Assembly: GCA_944359055.1 (NCBI GenBank)
Contig: CALVSO010000014.1
Coordinates: 1 to 34,645, forward strand
Direction of reading: 5' to 3'
Source: an uncultured Bacilli bacterium
GTDB lineage: Bacteria; Bacillota_I; Bacilli_A; RF39; UBA660
DNA: 34,645 bases
Shown here: positions 8,286 to 14,547 of the stretch, piece after piece
How the letters are laid out: every line of letters begins with the position of its first letter
Numbering within the stretch: position 1 is the first letter of the stretch
The notes under the pieces: generated by a model
Database searches by the model: none
What the model was told of the DNA's origin: nothing
Seen by the model: only the letters and a program-made list of their open reading frames with translations
Translations under genes and position numbers: made by a program

Positions 8286-8329
8286 ATTATATTACATTTT
8301 TTTTAATTATTTTGTCGAATCATGTCGAA
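8286..8329 (-). promoter_or_regulatory. Promoter with tandem Spo0A-box-like sites before the histidine kinase
   Basis: TGTCGAA occurs twice on the plus strand at 8313-8319 and 8323-8329, exactly 10 bp apart, matching the Spo0A core TGNCGAA. On the minus strand, the first site gives a -35-like TCGACA (8318-8313), separated by 21 nt from TATAAT (8291-8286). A 21-22 nt spacing is known for Spo0A-activated SigA promoters such as spoIIG. Spo0A control is an inference. Confidence 0.5.
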
Positions 8330-8357
8330 AAAAAATAAAAAGTAACCAAAGTTACTT
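8329..8357 (-). terminator. Terminator of the EIIB-like gene
   Basis: Minus-strand stem AAGTAAC (8357-8351) and GTTACTT (8346-8340), 4-nt loop, then a T-rich run 8340-8329. It overlaps the end of the coding region and abuts the second Spo0A-like box. Confidence 0.75.
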
Positions 8358-8669
8358 CAAATCATCAATAAATTTTTTTATTTTTTCTGCTTGCTCTCCT
8401 AAAATAATTTTTAATTGATTATCAATTTCAACTATTCCTTGAGCACCTATTTTTTGAATACCTTCTTTATTTACTTTTTTAGTATCCTTAAGTTCAACTA
8501 TAAATCTTGATTTATTAGTTTCATAATTAATAATATTATCTTTACCACCTAAATACTCTACTAATTTATTAGCTTCTAACTTAAAATCTTTTTGTTTTGA
8601 TTTTACAATTGCAACAGCAATAATAATAGCGATAACTAATATTATTATATATTGCCATATATGTCCCAT
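8352..8669 (-). CDS. Membrane-anchored PTS EIIB-like protein without the phosphorylated cysteine
   Basis: The 105-residue protein has an N-terminal membrane segment (about 5-22) followed by a glucose-family EIIB-like domain: LGGKDNIINYE (40-50), IQKIGAQGIVEID (71-83), LKIILGEQAEKIKKFI (86-101). In active EIIB domains a cysteine is phosphorylated (as in the E. coli IIBGlc motif NLDACITRLR); here that position aligns with Asn52, although Arg55 is kept. It cannot take part in normal sugar phosphotransfer. No EIIC or EIIA gene is near. It may be a sensor or scaffold; function unknown. AGGTGA and TATAAT (8691-8686) precede the ATG. Confidence 0.72.
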   Translation of the reverse strand: MGHIWQYIIILVIAIIIAVAIVKSKQKDFKLEANKLVEYLGGKDNIINYETNKSRFIVELKDTKKVNKEGIQKIGAQGIVEIDNQLKIILGEQAEKIKKFIDDLK

Positions 8670-8766
8670 ATAATCACCTATATAAATTATACTATATTTT
8701 TTTTATTTTGCAAATATTTAATTGTATAATTTACAAATTTAGTGTAAGATAATAATAGGTGAAATT

Positions 8767-9891
8767 ATGAAGAAAATTTCTAAATACAAAGTAGATACGA
8801 TTTTGTTAATAGTTTTATTTTTGTTTATAATTATCAGTTTAATAACTATTAATAGTGCTCAAGATTTAATATCAAACAATACTTTAGTTTATAAACAATT
8901 ATTATGGTATGTAGCAGGATTTATTATTGCCTATTTTATTATGTTTATTGGTAATGATTTTATTTATAAAAACATTTGGATATTTTATATTATTGGAATT
9001 ATTTCATTAATAGGATTGTTATTATTTGCCGATCCTATTAACAATGCTAAATGTTGGTTTAGTATACCAGGTCTTGGTACCATTCAACCGAGTGAATTTA
9101 TGAAAATAATTTTAATTATAACAATAGGAACTATGATTCATAATTTTAATGAAGAATTTAATAATCCTACTGTTTTAGAAGAATTTAAGTTTTTAATTAA
9201 AGTTGGAATCGTTGTATTAATTCCAAGTATTTTAACATTTTTACAACCTGATACTGGTGTTGTATTAATATATTTACTTATTACTGTTGTTATGTTATTT
9301 ATATCTGGTATTAGATATCGATGGTTTATTATTTTATTTTCAATTATTATTTTATTTATTGCTTTAGTGTTGGGAATATATTTTATTAATACTGATTTAT
9401 TTATTAAAATATTTGGAACAGATTTTTTCTTAAGAGTTGATAGATTATTAGATTGGTCAAATAGTAGTGGTTATCAATTAGAAAATGGTATGATTAGTAT
9501 CGGTTCTGGAGGCTTAATCGGAATGGGACCTAATAATACACCTATCTACTTTCCAGAACCACAAACTGACTTTATATTTGCTGTGTATGCTAATAATTTT
9601 GGATTTATTGGAGTATTATTTTTATTAAGTTTAATTACTTTATTTGACATAAGATTAATATTATTAGCTTTAAGAAATACTAATCTAACTAATAAATATA
9701 TTATCTCTGGTATTGTTGGTATGTTAATATATCAACAATTACAAAATATTGGTATGACTTTTGGTCTTATGCCTATTACAGGTATTACCTTACCTTTTAT
9801 AAGTTATGGTGGTTCTTCATTATTAAGCTATATGATTATGATAGGAATTATCTTTAATATATCAAATGAAACAATTAGATATACAAATTAA
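8767..9891 (+). CDS. rodA: SEDS-family peptidoglycan polymerase, RodA/FtsW type
   Basis: SEDS proteins are polytopic glycosyltransferases that polymerise lipid II together with a class B PBP. This 374-residue protein has about ten membrane segments and the family motifs IQPSEFMKIILI, FLQPDTGVVLIY, ENGMISIGSGGLIGMG, PEPQTDFIFAVYANNFGF and LPFISYGGSSLLSYM. I favour RodA because a PBP2 gene is in the window and no division genes adjoin it, but FtsW or SpoVE cannot be excluded by sequence alone. AGGTGA lies 4-5 nt before ATG, with a TAAGAT -10 at 8745-8750. It has its own terminator. Confidence 0.88.
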   Translation: MKKISKYKVDTILLIVLFLFIIISLITINSAQDLISNNTLVYKQLLWYVAGFIIAYFIMFIGNDFIYKNIWIFYIIGIISLIGLLLFADPINNAKCWFSIPGLGTIQPSEFMKIILIITIGTMIHNFNEEFNNPTVLEEFKFLIKVGIVVLIPSILTFLQPDTGVVLIYLLITVVMLFISGIRYRWFIILFSIIILFIALVLGIYFINTDLFIKIFGTDFFLRVDRLLDWSNSSGYQLENGMISIGSGGLIGMGPNNTPIYFPEPQTDFIFAVYANNFGFIGVLFLLSLITLFDIRLILLALRNTNLTNKYIISGIVGMLIYQQLQNIGMTFGLMPITGITLPFISYGGSSLLSYMIMIGIIFNISNETIRYTN

Positions 9892-9916
9892 ATCATGGAT
9901 TAATCCATGATTTTTT
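9892..9916 (+). terminator. Terminator of rodA
   Basis: A 9-bp perfect stem (9892-9900 with 9903-9911) followed by T at 9911-9916, directly after the stop codon. Confidence 0.8.
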
Positions 9917-9919
9917 AAC

Positions 9920-9943
9920 AAAAAAAACAACTATTCAGCTGTT
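9920..9943 (-). terminator. Terminator of yceD-rpmF
   Basis: Minus-strand stem AACAGCT (9943-9937) pairs with AGTTGTT (9932-9926), including one G-U pair, and is followed by T at 9927-9920. It contains the rpmF stop codon. Confidence 0.7.
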
Positions 9944-10110
9944 TTAACTACTTCTTTATTTTTGTAAGTTCCACATTTTGGACATACTCTATGTGGTTTA
10001 ATCATTTCACCACATTTTGGACATTTAACAGTTGTATTAGCATTTATAACATAATGAGTTCTTCTTTTACGTCCACGAGTTTTACTAACTTTTCTAAATG
10101 GTACTGCCAT
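9931..10110 (-). CDS. rpmF: 50S ribosomal protein L32
   Basis: A 59-codon gene read directly from the sequence. The product starts [20 protein letters not shown] and carries a zinc ribbon of two Cys pairs, KCPKCGEM and VCPKCGTY, so it is the zinc-binding form of L32. Length is normal. GGAGGTG lies 8-14 nt before ATG. It follows yceD by 13 nt, the standard yceD-rpmF pair. L32 is a structural protein of the large ribosomal subunit. Confidence 0.96.
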   Translation of the reverse strand: MAVPFRKVSKTRGRKRRTHYVINANTTVKCPKCGEMIKPHRVCPKCGTYKNKEVVKTAE

Positions 10111-10123
10111 TTATAACACCTCC

Positions 10124-10591
10124 CTATAATAAATCTTTTAGTTTTTCTAATTCAGGATTAATTCTTTCTTCCTTACCAGTTATAAATTTCCAGCCTTCGC
10201 CTTCTGTTTTTACATCCGATAAATCTTCATTTACAACTTTAAGGGGAATTTCCATTAATATATTTTCCCATATTATTGGAAAAATATCAATAGTATTTTG
10301 ATTATTTTCTAAATTTTCTTCTAAAAATTCACTTAAATCATCATCTATTTCAATAGAAAATGGGTATTTTGTTGGTTTTAAACTAATTGAACAAGGTAAA
10401 ATCATAGTTCCTTCAATATTTAATTTTAAATGATAATCTTCTATTCCATTAGTTATTTCACCTTTTATTTTTACATTATTTAGTTCTAAAATATTAGTAT
10501 TTTCTAATTGTTCTTTTGTAAAAGAATAATTTAAATCAATTAAAACATTAGAATCAATACCACTTTTTAATCTTGTAATATCAACATTCAT
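10124..10591 (-). CDS. yceD: YceD/DUF177 family protein
   Basis: DUF177 proteins are encoded almost always just before rpmF, and in E. coli and plants are linked to 23S rRNA or large-subunit biogenesis. This one has about 155 residues. It shows the family's central cysteine region in weak form (GTMILPCSISLKP), an acidic middle part, and an end with NPELEKLKDLL. I start it at ATG 10591, with AGGTGA at 10602-10597 giving 5-nt spacing; an in-frame GTG lies inside that Shine-Dalgarno. Transcribed with rpmF from the promoter at 10608-10636, divergent from tmcAL (ylbM), near which it also lies in Bacillus. Confidence 0.85.
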   Translation of the reverse strand: MNVDITRLKSGIDSNVLIDLNYSFTKEQLENTNILELNNVKIKGEITNGIEDYHLKLNIEGTMILPCSISLKPTKYPFSIEIDDDLSEFLEENLENNQNTIDIFPIIWENILMEIPLKVVNEDLSDVKTEGEGWKFITGKEERINPELEKLKDLL

Positions 10592-10607
10592 TTGAATCAC
10601 CTACTTA

Positions 10608-10636
10608 ATTATACAAAAAAATTTTTAAAAAGTAAA
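10608..10636 (-). promoter_or_regulatory. Promoter of yceD-rpmF
   Basis: TTTACT (10636-10631), 17 nt, TATAAT (10613-10608) on the minus strand. The Shine-Dalgarno begins 5 nt after the -10. It overlaps the divergent tmcAL promoter region (TATAAT at 10646-10651). Confidence 0.6.
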
Positions 10637-10670
10637 TAAATTTGATATAATCTACTTAGGTGATTTTTAT

Positions 10671-11723
10671 ATGGTTGGTATTATTTGTGAATATAATCCA
10701 TTTCATAATGGACATTTATATCATTTAAATAAAGTTAAAGAATTATTTCCAAATGAAGTTATTACATTAGTTTTAGTAGGCAATTTTTTAAATCGTGGCG
10801 ATGTATCAGTTATAAATAAATGGGATAAAACTAAACTTGCTCTAGACTATGGTATAGATCTAGTAGTTGAATTACCTTTTGCTTTTGCTACCCAATCAGC
10901 CGATATTTATGCATATGGAGCAATTAGTATTTTAGATAATTTAAAATGTGATTATTTAGTTTTTGGTAGTGAATTAAATGATATAGATGTTTTATATAAA
11001 ATAGCAGATACTAATATAGATATAAAAGATTTATTAAAAAAAGGATATAACTATCCAAAAGCCATCGATATTGCTTTAAAAGATAAAATAAACATTTCAA
11101 TTAATACACCTAATGATCTATTAGGTATTAGTTATATAAAAGCTATTAAAAAATTAAATAGTAACATAAAACCAATTACAATTAAAAGGACAAATGATTA
11201 TCATGATACTAAAGTAAATAGTGAAATAAGTAGCGCTACTAGTATTAGAAAGTTAATTTATGATAATAATGATATATCACAATATGTTCCTAATACTAAC
11301 TATATTAAAAATATAAATTTAAATGATTTTTATTTAATTATTAAACATAAAATAATGACCGAAGACTTAACAAAATATCAAGATATTGATATTAGTATAA
11401 ATAGCTTACTTAAAAAAAATATTTTAAAATCAAATAATATAGAAGAATTAATTAGTAATGTTAAACACAAAAATTATACTTACAATAGAATAAAAAGATG
11501 TTTAGTTCATATTTTGTGTTGTTTAGACAAAAAAGATTACAAATTAGAACATATTAGAATTTTAGGATTTAATAATAAAGGTCGACAATATTTAAATAAA
11601 ATTAAAAAAGAAGTAACATTACCTCTTCTTACAAATTATGAAAATTATGAATTATTAGTTGATAATATTTATAATTTAATTAGTAAAGATACAAATAAAA
11701 ATAAGCCTATTTTAAAGAAGTAA
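10671..11723 (+). CDS. tmcAL: tRNA(Met) cytidine acetate ligase (TmcAL/YlbM)
   Basis: TmcAL uses acetate and ATP to make N4-acetylcytidine at the wobble position of elongator tRNA-Met. The 350-residue protein opens with MVGIICEYNPFHNGHLYHL, the family nucleotidyltransferase HxGH motif. Later parts such as VGNFLNRGDVSVINKWDK, ELPFAFATQSADIYAYGA and FGSEL are typical. It is somewhat shorter than the Bacillus protein (about 415), mainly at the C-terminus. AGGTGA lies 7 nt before ATG, and TATAAT (10646-10651) lies 6 nt before the Shine-Dalgarno. Its 3' end overlaps miaA by 17 nt, convergently. Confidence 0.92.
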   Translation: MVGIICEYNPFHNGHLYHLNKVKELFPNEVITLVLVGNFLNRGDVSVINKWDKTKLALDYGIDLVVELPFAFATQSADIYAYGAISILDNLKCDYLVFGSELNDIDVLYKIADTNIDIKDLLKKGYNYPKAIDIALKDKINISINTPNDLLGISYIKAIKKLNSNIKPITIKRTNDYHDTKVNSEISSATSIRKLIYDNNDISQYVPNTNYIKNINLNDFYLIIKHKIMTEDLTKYQDIDISINSLLKKNILKSNNIEELISNVKHKNYTYNRIKRCLVHILCCLDKKDYKLEHIRILGFNNKGRQYLNKIKKEVTLPLLTNYENYELLVDNIYNLISKDTNKNKPILKK

Positions 11724-12585
11724 TATAATTATATACTTCTTTTATTGTGTTACCAAAATTATCAAAATCAACATTAAACCAAACTACATCCATTTGATTA
11801 TTAAACCATGTATATTGTCTTTTTGCGTACTTTCTACTATTTTGTTTAATTAAATCTAAACATTCATCTAAAGATTTTTTATTTTCAAAATATGGGAATA
11901 ATTCTTTATAACCAATTGGCGTCATAACAGCTTTAGTTCTTATATTGGAATCATATATTTTTTTAGATTCTTCTAATAAACCATCTTTAACCATTACATC
12001 TACTCGTTTATTGATTCTATCATATAAAATATTACGATCAGTAGTCAATCCTATAAAGATAGTATCATATAATAATTTGTTTGTTTTTTCTTTTTCACTA
12101 AATTTTAAATTATTATTTAAACAATAATTTAAAGCTCTAACTAATCTTTTCCTATTATTAATATGTATATCAATATTTTCATCTAATTCTTTTAACTTAC
12201 TGTATATTTCTTCATTAGTTAAATCTTCAAATTGATTATTAACTTCATCATTAAATTTATAATCATATAAAGCCGCTTTAATATATAAACCTGTTCCCCC
12301 TACTAAAATAGGAGTTTTATTTTTATTTAATATTTCATCTATTTTATCTCGACAATCTTTTTGATAGTCATAAACAGTATAATCTTCTTTAATATTTTTT
12401 ATATCAAATAAATGATGTGGTATTCCATCTTTTTCTTTTTCTTTTATTTTAGCTGTTGCAATATCTAAATCTTTATATATTTGTGTACTATCAACATTTA
12501 TTATTTCGCCATTTAATAATTTTGCTAGTTCAACACTCATTTTTGTCTTACCTACAGCTGTAGGTCCTAATACAACTATAACCAT
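11707..12585 (-). CDS. miaA: tRNA dimethylallyltransferase
   Basis: MiaA transfers a dimethylallyl group to A37 of tRNAs that read codons starting with U. The 292-residue protein starts with the P-loop VVLGPTAVGKTKMS, then STQIYKDLDIATAKI (binding of the target base), HHLFDI, VGGTGLYIKAALYDY and, near the end, RKYAKRQYTWFNNQ. Length is normal. AGGTGA lies 3 nt before ATG. A good promoter stands right before it. It converges with tmcAL, and the two share a palindromic terminator. Confidence 0.96.
   Translation of the reverse strand: MVIVVLGPTAVGKTKMSVELAKLLNGEIINVDSTQIYKDLDIATAKIKEKEKDGIPHHLFDIKNIKEDYTVYDYQKDCRDKIDEILNKNKTPILVGGTGLYIKAALYDYKFNDEVNNQFEDLTNEEIYSKLKELDENIDIHINNRKRLVRALNYCLNNNLKFSEKEKTNKLLYDTIFIGLTTDRNILYDRINKRVDVMVKDGLLEESKKIYDSNIRTKAVMTPIGYKELFPYFENKKSLDECLDLIKQNSRKYAKRQYTWFNNQMDVVWFNVDFDNFGNTIKEVYNYITSLK
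11711..11745. terminator. Bidirectional terminator between tmcAL and miaA
   Basis: AAAGAAGTA (11714-11722) pairs with TACTTCTTT (11734-11742), with a self-complementary AT-rich centre. T-rich tracts follow on both strands, weakly on the minus. It lies within the overlapping 3' coding ends. Confidence 0.6.
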
Positions 12586-12601
12586 AAGTCACCTCAAAAC
12601 C

Positions 12602-12630
12602 ATTATAAAATAAATACATTTATTAGTCAA
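12602..12630 (-). promoter_or_regulatory. Promoter of miaA
   Basis: TTGACT (12630-12625), 17 nt, TATAAT (12607-12602) on the minus strand; AGGTGA follows the -10 after 7 nt, so the mRNA should begin at or beside the Shine-Dalgarno. Confidence 0.75.
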
Positions 12631-12661
12631 TTAAAGCATATTATTAAATGGGTGATTTTAT

Positions 12662-13738
12662 TTGAAAATATGTGTTTATGCAATTTGTAAAAACGAAGAA
12701 AAATTTGTCGATAGATTTTATGAGTCAGCTAAAGATGCCGATGCAATTTACGTACTTGATACAGGATCTACGGATGATACAGTTAACAAATTAAAAAGTC
12801 ATGGGGTAATAGTTGAACAAAAAAAAATAGATCCATGGCGCTTTGATGTGGCAAGAAATTTATCTTTAGATATGATACCAGAAGATTTTGATGTTTGTGT
12901 TTGCTTAGATTTAGACGAAGTATTAATTGATGGTTGGAAAGAAATTATTTTAAATAATTGGAAAGAAGATACGACAAGATTAAGATATAATTACATTTGG
13001 AGTCACGATGAATATGGAAAACCAGCTGTAAATTTTTTGTGTGATAAAATTCATAGTCGTAAAAATTATAAATGGGTAAATCCTGTTCATGAAGTATTAA
13101 AATGTGATAAAGATGAAAAATTTATAACTTGTGAAGATCTTACTATTGAACATTTTCCAGATTCAACTAAATCTAGATCAAGCTATTTACCTTTATTAGA
13201 ATTAGCTGTTAAAGAAGATCCTAGTAATGATAGAAATACTCATTATTTAGGACGTGAATATATGTTTCATCAAAGATGGAATGAAGCAATTGATATGCTA
13301 ATAAAACATTTATCACTTCCCACTGCATTATGGAAAGATGAAAGATGTGCCTCAGCGAGATTTATTGCTAGATGTTATAAAAATTTAAATAGATTTGAAG
13401 AAGCCAAAATGTGGCTTAATAAAGCTATTATAGAAGCACCATATTTAAGAGATCCTTATATTGAACTAGCTTTACTATATTATCAATTAAACGATTGGAA
13501 TAATGTCATTAAATATTGTAATCAAGCATTAGAAATTAAAACTCATGCTAAAAGCTATATTAATGAACCATTTAGTTGGGATCATACTGTATACGATTTA
13601 TTATCAATTGCATATTATAATTTAAAAGATTATCAAAAATCATTAGATAATATTAATAAAGCTTTAGAAATTAGTCCATTAGATAAAAGATTAATTAATA
13701 ATAAAATTATAATTGAGAAAACTTTGACAGGAAAATAA
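12662..13738 (+). CDS. Family 2 glycosyltransferase with C-terminal TPRs
   Basis: The 358-residue protein starts with a GT-A domain: YAICKNEEKFVDRF, VLDTGSTDDTVNKL and the metal-binding DxD in CVCLDLDEVL. From about residue 190 it has tetratricopeptide repeats, e.g. NLNRFEEAKMWLNKAI, QLNDWNNVIKYCNQAL and NLKDYQKSLDNINKAL. TPR-fused GT2 enzymes commonly glycosylate proteins or peptides, but the substrate here is unknown; the collagen-like protein at 22.7 kb is one speculative target. I start at TTG 12662, with GGGTGA at 12650-12655. The -35 of the next antitoxin-like RNA lies inside its last codons. Confidence 0.85.
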   Translation: MKICVYAICKNEEKFVDRFYESAKDADAIYVLDTGSTDDTVNKLKSHGVIVEQKKIDPWRFDVARNLSLDMIPEDFDVCVCLDLDEVLIDGWKEIILNNWKEDTTRLRYNYIWSHDEYGKPAVNFLCDKIHSRKNYKWVNPVHEVLKCDKDEKFITCEDLTIEHFPDSTKSRSSYLPLLELAVKEDPSNDRNTHYLGREYMFHQRWNEAIDMLIKHLSLPTALWKDERCASARFIARCYKNLNRFEEAKMWLNKAIIEAPYLRDPYIELALLYYQLNDWNNVIKYCNQALEIKTHAKSYINEPFSWDHTVYDLLSIAYYNLKDYQKSLDNINKALEISPLDKRLINNKIIIEKTLTGK

Positions 13739-13752
13739 AAATATGATACAAT
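13724..13752 (+). promoter_or_regulatory. Promoter of antitoxin-like RNA, copy 1
   Basis: Perfect TTGACA (13724-13729), 17 nt, TACAAT (13747-13752) with an extended TG at 13744-13745. The -35 lies inside the 3' end of the glycosyltransferase gene. Confidence 0.8.
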
Positions 13753-13758
13753 ATATTA

Positions 13759-13873
13759 GTCAAGGAAACTTGCATATAATAAAAAAAGGAAATACTTAAC
13801 TTTGCCATGTTGAGTACTCACCTGTTAATTTTGTGATGGGTACTTAATCTGTTAGATTAGGTACTATTTTTTT
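13759..13873 (+). ncRNA. Putative antisense antitoxin RNA, copy 1 (about 115 nt)
   Basis: Starts about 7 nt after the -10 and ends at a terminator with an 11-bp stem (13840-13850 with 13854-13864), GTT loop, and T-run 13867-13873. The terminator overlaps the 3' end of toxin ORF 1 on the other strand, so the two RNAs share full complementarity there. A CAAG-GAAA-CTTG mini-hairpin (13761-13772) lies near the 5' end. No conserved ORF is present: the short ATG frame at 13807 is lost in copy 2. The antitoxin role is inferred from layout. Confidence 0.7.
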
Positions 13874-13953
13874 ATACATAATATCATTAAAGACACTATT
13901 AATAAAATGATAATTAAGATTAGATAGGAGATTAATAAATCTTTTTTCTTCAT
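13864..13953 (-). CDS. Putative type I toxin, 29-residue membrane peptide, copy 1
   Basis: ATG at 13953-13951, stop TAG at 13866-13864. The peptide begins MKKKDLLISYL, has about 22 hydrophobic residues forming one membrane helix, and ends LCIKK. AGGAGGC (13968-13962) is one of the strongest ribosome sites in the window, 8 nt from ATG. Size, a single helix with basic ends, and a facing antisense RNA fit type I toxins (compare Fst, TxpA, BsrG), but I see no match to their sequence motifs. Expected action, by analogy, is membrane damage when the antitoxin RNA is lost. Confidence 0.7.
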   Translation of the reverse strand: MKKKDLLISYLILIIILLIVSLMILCIKK

Positions 13954-14016
13954 AATTATCTGCCTCCTTCTTATAGAACTTGGCAAGTACCCAACAGTTA
14001 TTATTCCCTACATATA

Positions 14017-14045
14017 ATTATACTATAAATTAACTTCATACACAA
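14017..14045 (-). promoter_or_regulatory. Promoter of toxin-like gene, copy 1
   Basis: TTGTGT (14045-14040), 17 nt, TATAAT (14022-14017) on the minus strand, giving a leader of about 55 nt, much longer than for other genes in the window. Confidence 0.6.
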
Positions 14046-14074
14046 TAAAATTGTTAATTTTTAATTAACTTGCT

Positions 14075-14103
14075 TTGACAAACATATTATTTTATGATAC
14101 AAT
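14075..14103 (+). promoter_or_regulatory. Promoter of antitoxin-like RNA, copy 2
   Basis: Perfect TTGACA (14075-14080), 17 nt, TACAAT (14098-14103) with extended TG at 14095-14096. Same box sequences and spacing as copy 1. Confidence 0.82.
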
Positions 14104-14109
14104 GTATTT

Positions 14110-14221
14110 GTCAAGGAAACTTGCATACAATAAAAAGGGAATACTTAACTTTCCTACGTTGAGTACTCACCTGTTAAAACGGTTTTTGTACTTAATCTGT
14201 TAGATTAGGTACTATTTTTTT
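14110..14221 (+). ncRNA. Putative antisense antitoxin RNA, copy 2 (about 112 nt)
   Basis: As copy 1: CAAG-GAAA-CTTG hairpin near the 5' end, a shared GAGTACTCACCTGTTAA segment (14161-14177), and the same 11-bp terminator stem (14188-14198 with 14202-14212) and T-run 14215-14221. The middle part differs (for example CCTACGTT against CCATGTT). The identical terminator stems mean the two RNAs could act on each other's target. Confidence 0.7.
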
Positions 14222-14301
14222 ATGCATAAAATTAATAATGCGATAACTAATAAAATGATAATTAAGATTAGATAGGAGATTAATAAATCTTTTTTCTTCA
14301 T
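14212..14301 (-). CDS. Putative type I toxin, 29-residue membrane peptide, copy 2
   Basis: ATG at 14301-14299, stop TAG at 14214-14212. The first 18 residues are identical to copy 1; residues 19-23 differ (VIALL against IVSLM), and the end LCIKK is shared. All changes keep hydrophobicity, suggesting selection on a membrane helix rather than decay. AGGAGGC lies at 14316-14310. Confidence 0.7.
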   Translation of the reverse strand: MKKKDLLISYLILIIILLVIALLILCIKK

Positions 14302-14364
14302 AATTATCTGCCTCCTTCATTTAGAACTCGACAAGTACCCAACAGTTATTATTCCCTATATATA

Positions 14365-14393
14365 ATTATATTATAAATTAACTTTATATACAA
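14365..14393 (-). promoter_or_regulatory. Promoter of toxin-like gene, copy 2
   Basis: TTGTAT (14393-14388), 17 nt, TATAAT (14370-14365) on the minus strand. The transcript would start near GGGAAT, giving a leader of about 55 nt that is nearly the same as in copy 1. Confidence 0.62.
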
Positions 14394-14472
14394 TAGATTT
14401 ATTAATTTTTAATTAACTTTATGCTTTTTCATATGTTTTTTCCGTTGTATAATATTTCACTAATAAAAATTC

Positions 14473-14525
14473 AAAAAAAATAATCAGACTTTGACTAATA
14501 TTATTAATAATCAAAGTTTGATTAT
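14473..14525 (-). terminator. Terminator of the ruvA-queA operon
   Basis: Minus-strand stem of about 15 bp (14525-14511 with 14494-14480, one G-U pair), followed by T at 14480-14473. Downstream of the broken small ORF after queA. The stretch 14421-14472 holds nothing I recognise. Confidence 0.8.
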
Positions 14526-14547
14526 CATTATAAACGACATTTATGTA

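Larger units (their letters stand above)
13724..14420. repeat. Tandem duplication of a type I toxin-antitoxin-like cassette
   Basis: Two direct copies about 348-351 bp apart. Each holds a plus-strand promoter, an antisense RNA with terminator, a 29-codon minus-strand ORF, and a minus-strand promoter. Terminator stems, Shine-Dalgarno region and the first 18 codons are identical; differences cluster in the middle of the RNA and the second half of the ORF. The copies end in a shared AT-rich stretch (about 14050-14070 and 14398-14420). Confidence 0.85.

Noticed and set aside
10098-10301. Plus-strand open frame opposite yceD
   Set aside because: Shadow of yceD and rpmF, without a ribosome site; the minus-strand genes are conserved and in known order.
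13807-13836. Short ATG frame inside antitoxin RNA copy 1
   Set aside because: Nine codons only, no ribosome site, and the ATG is absent in copy 2.
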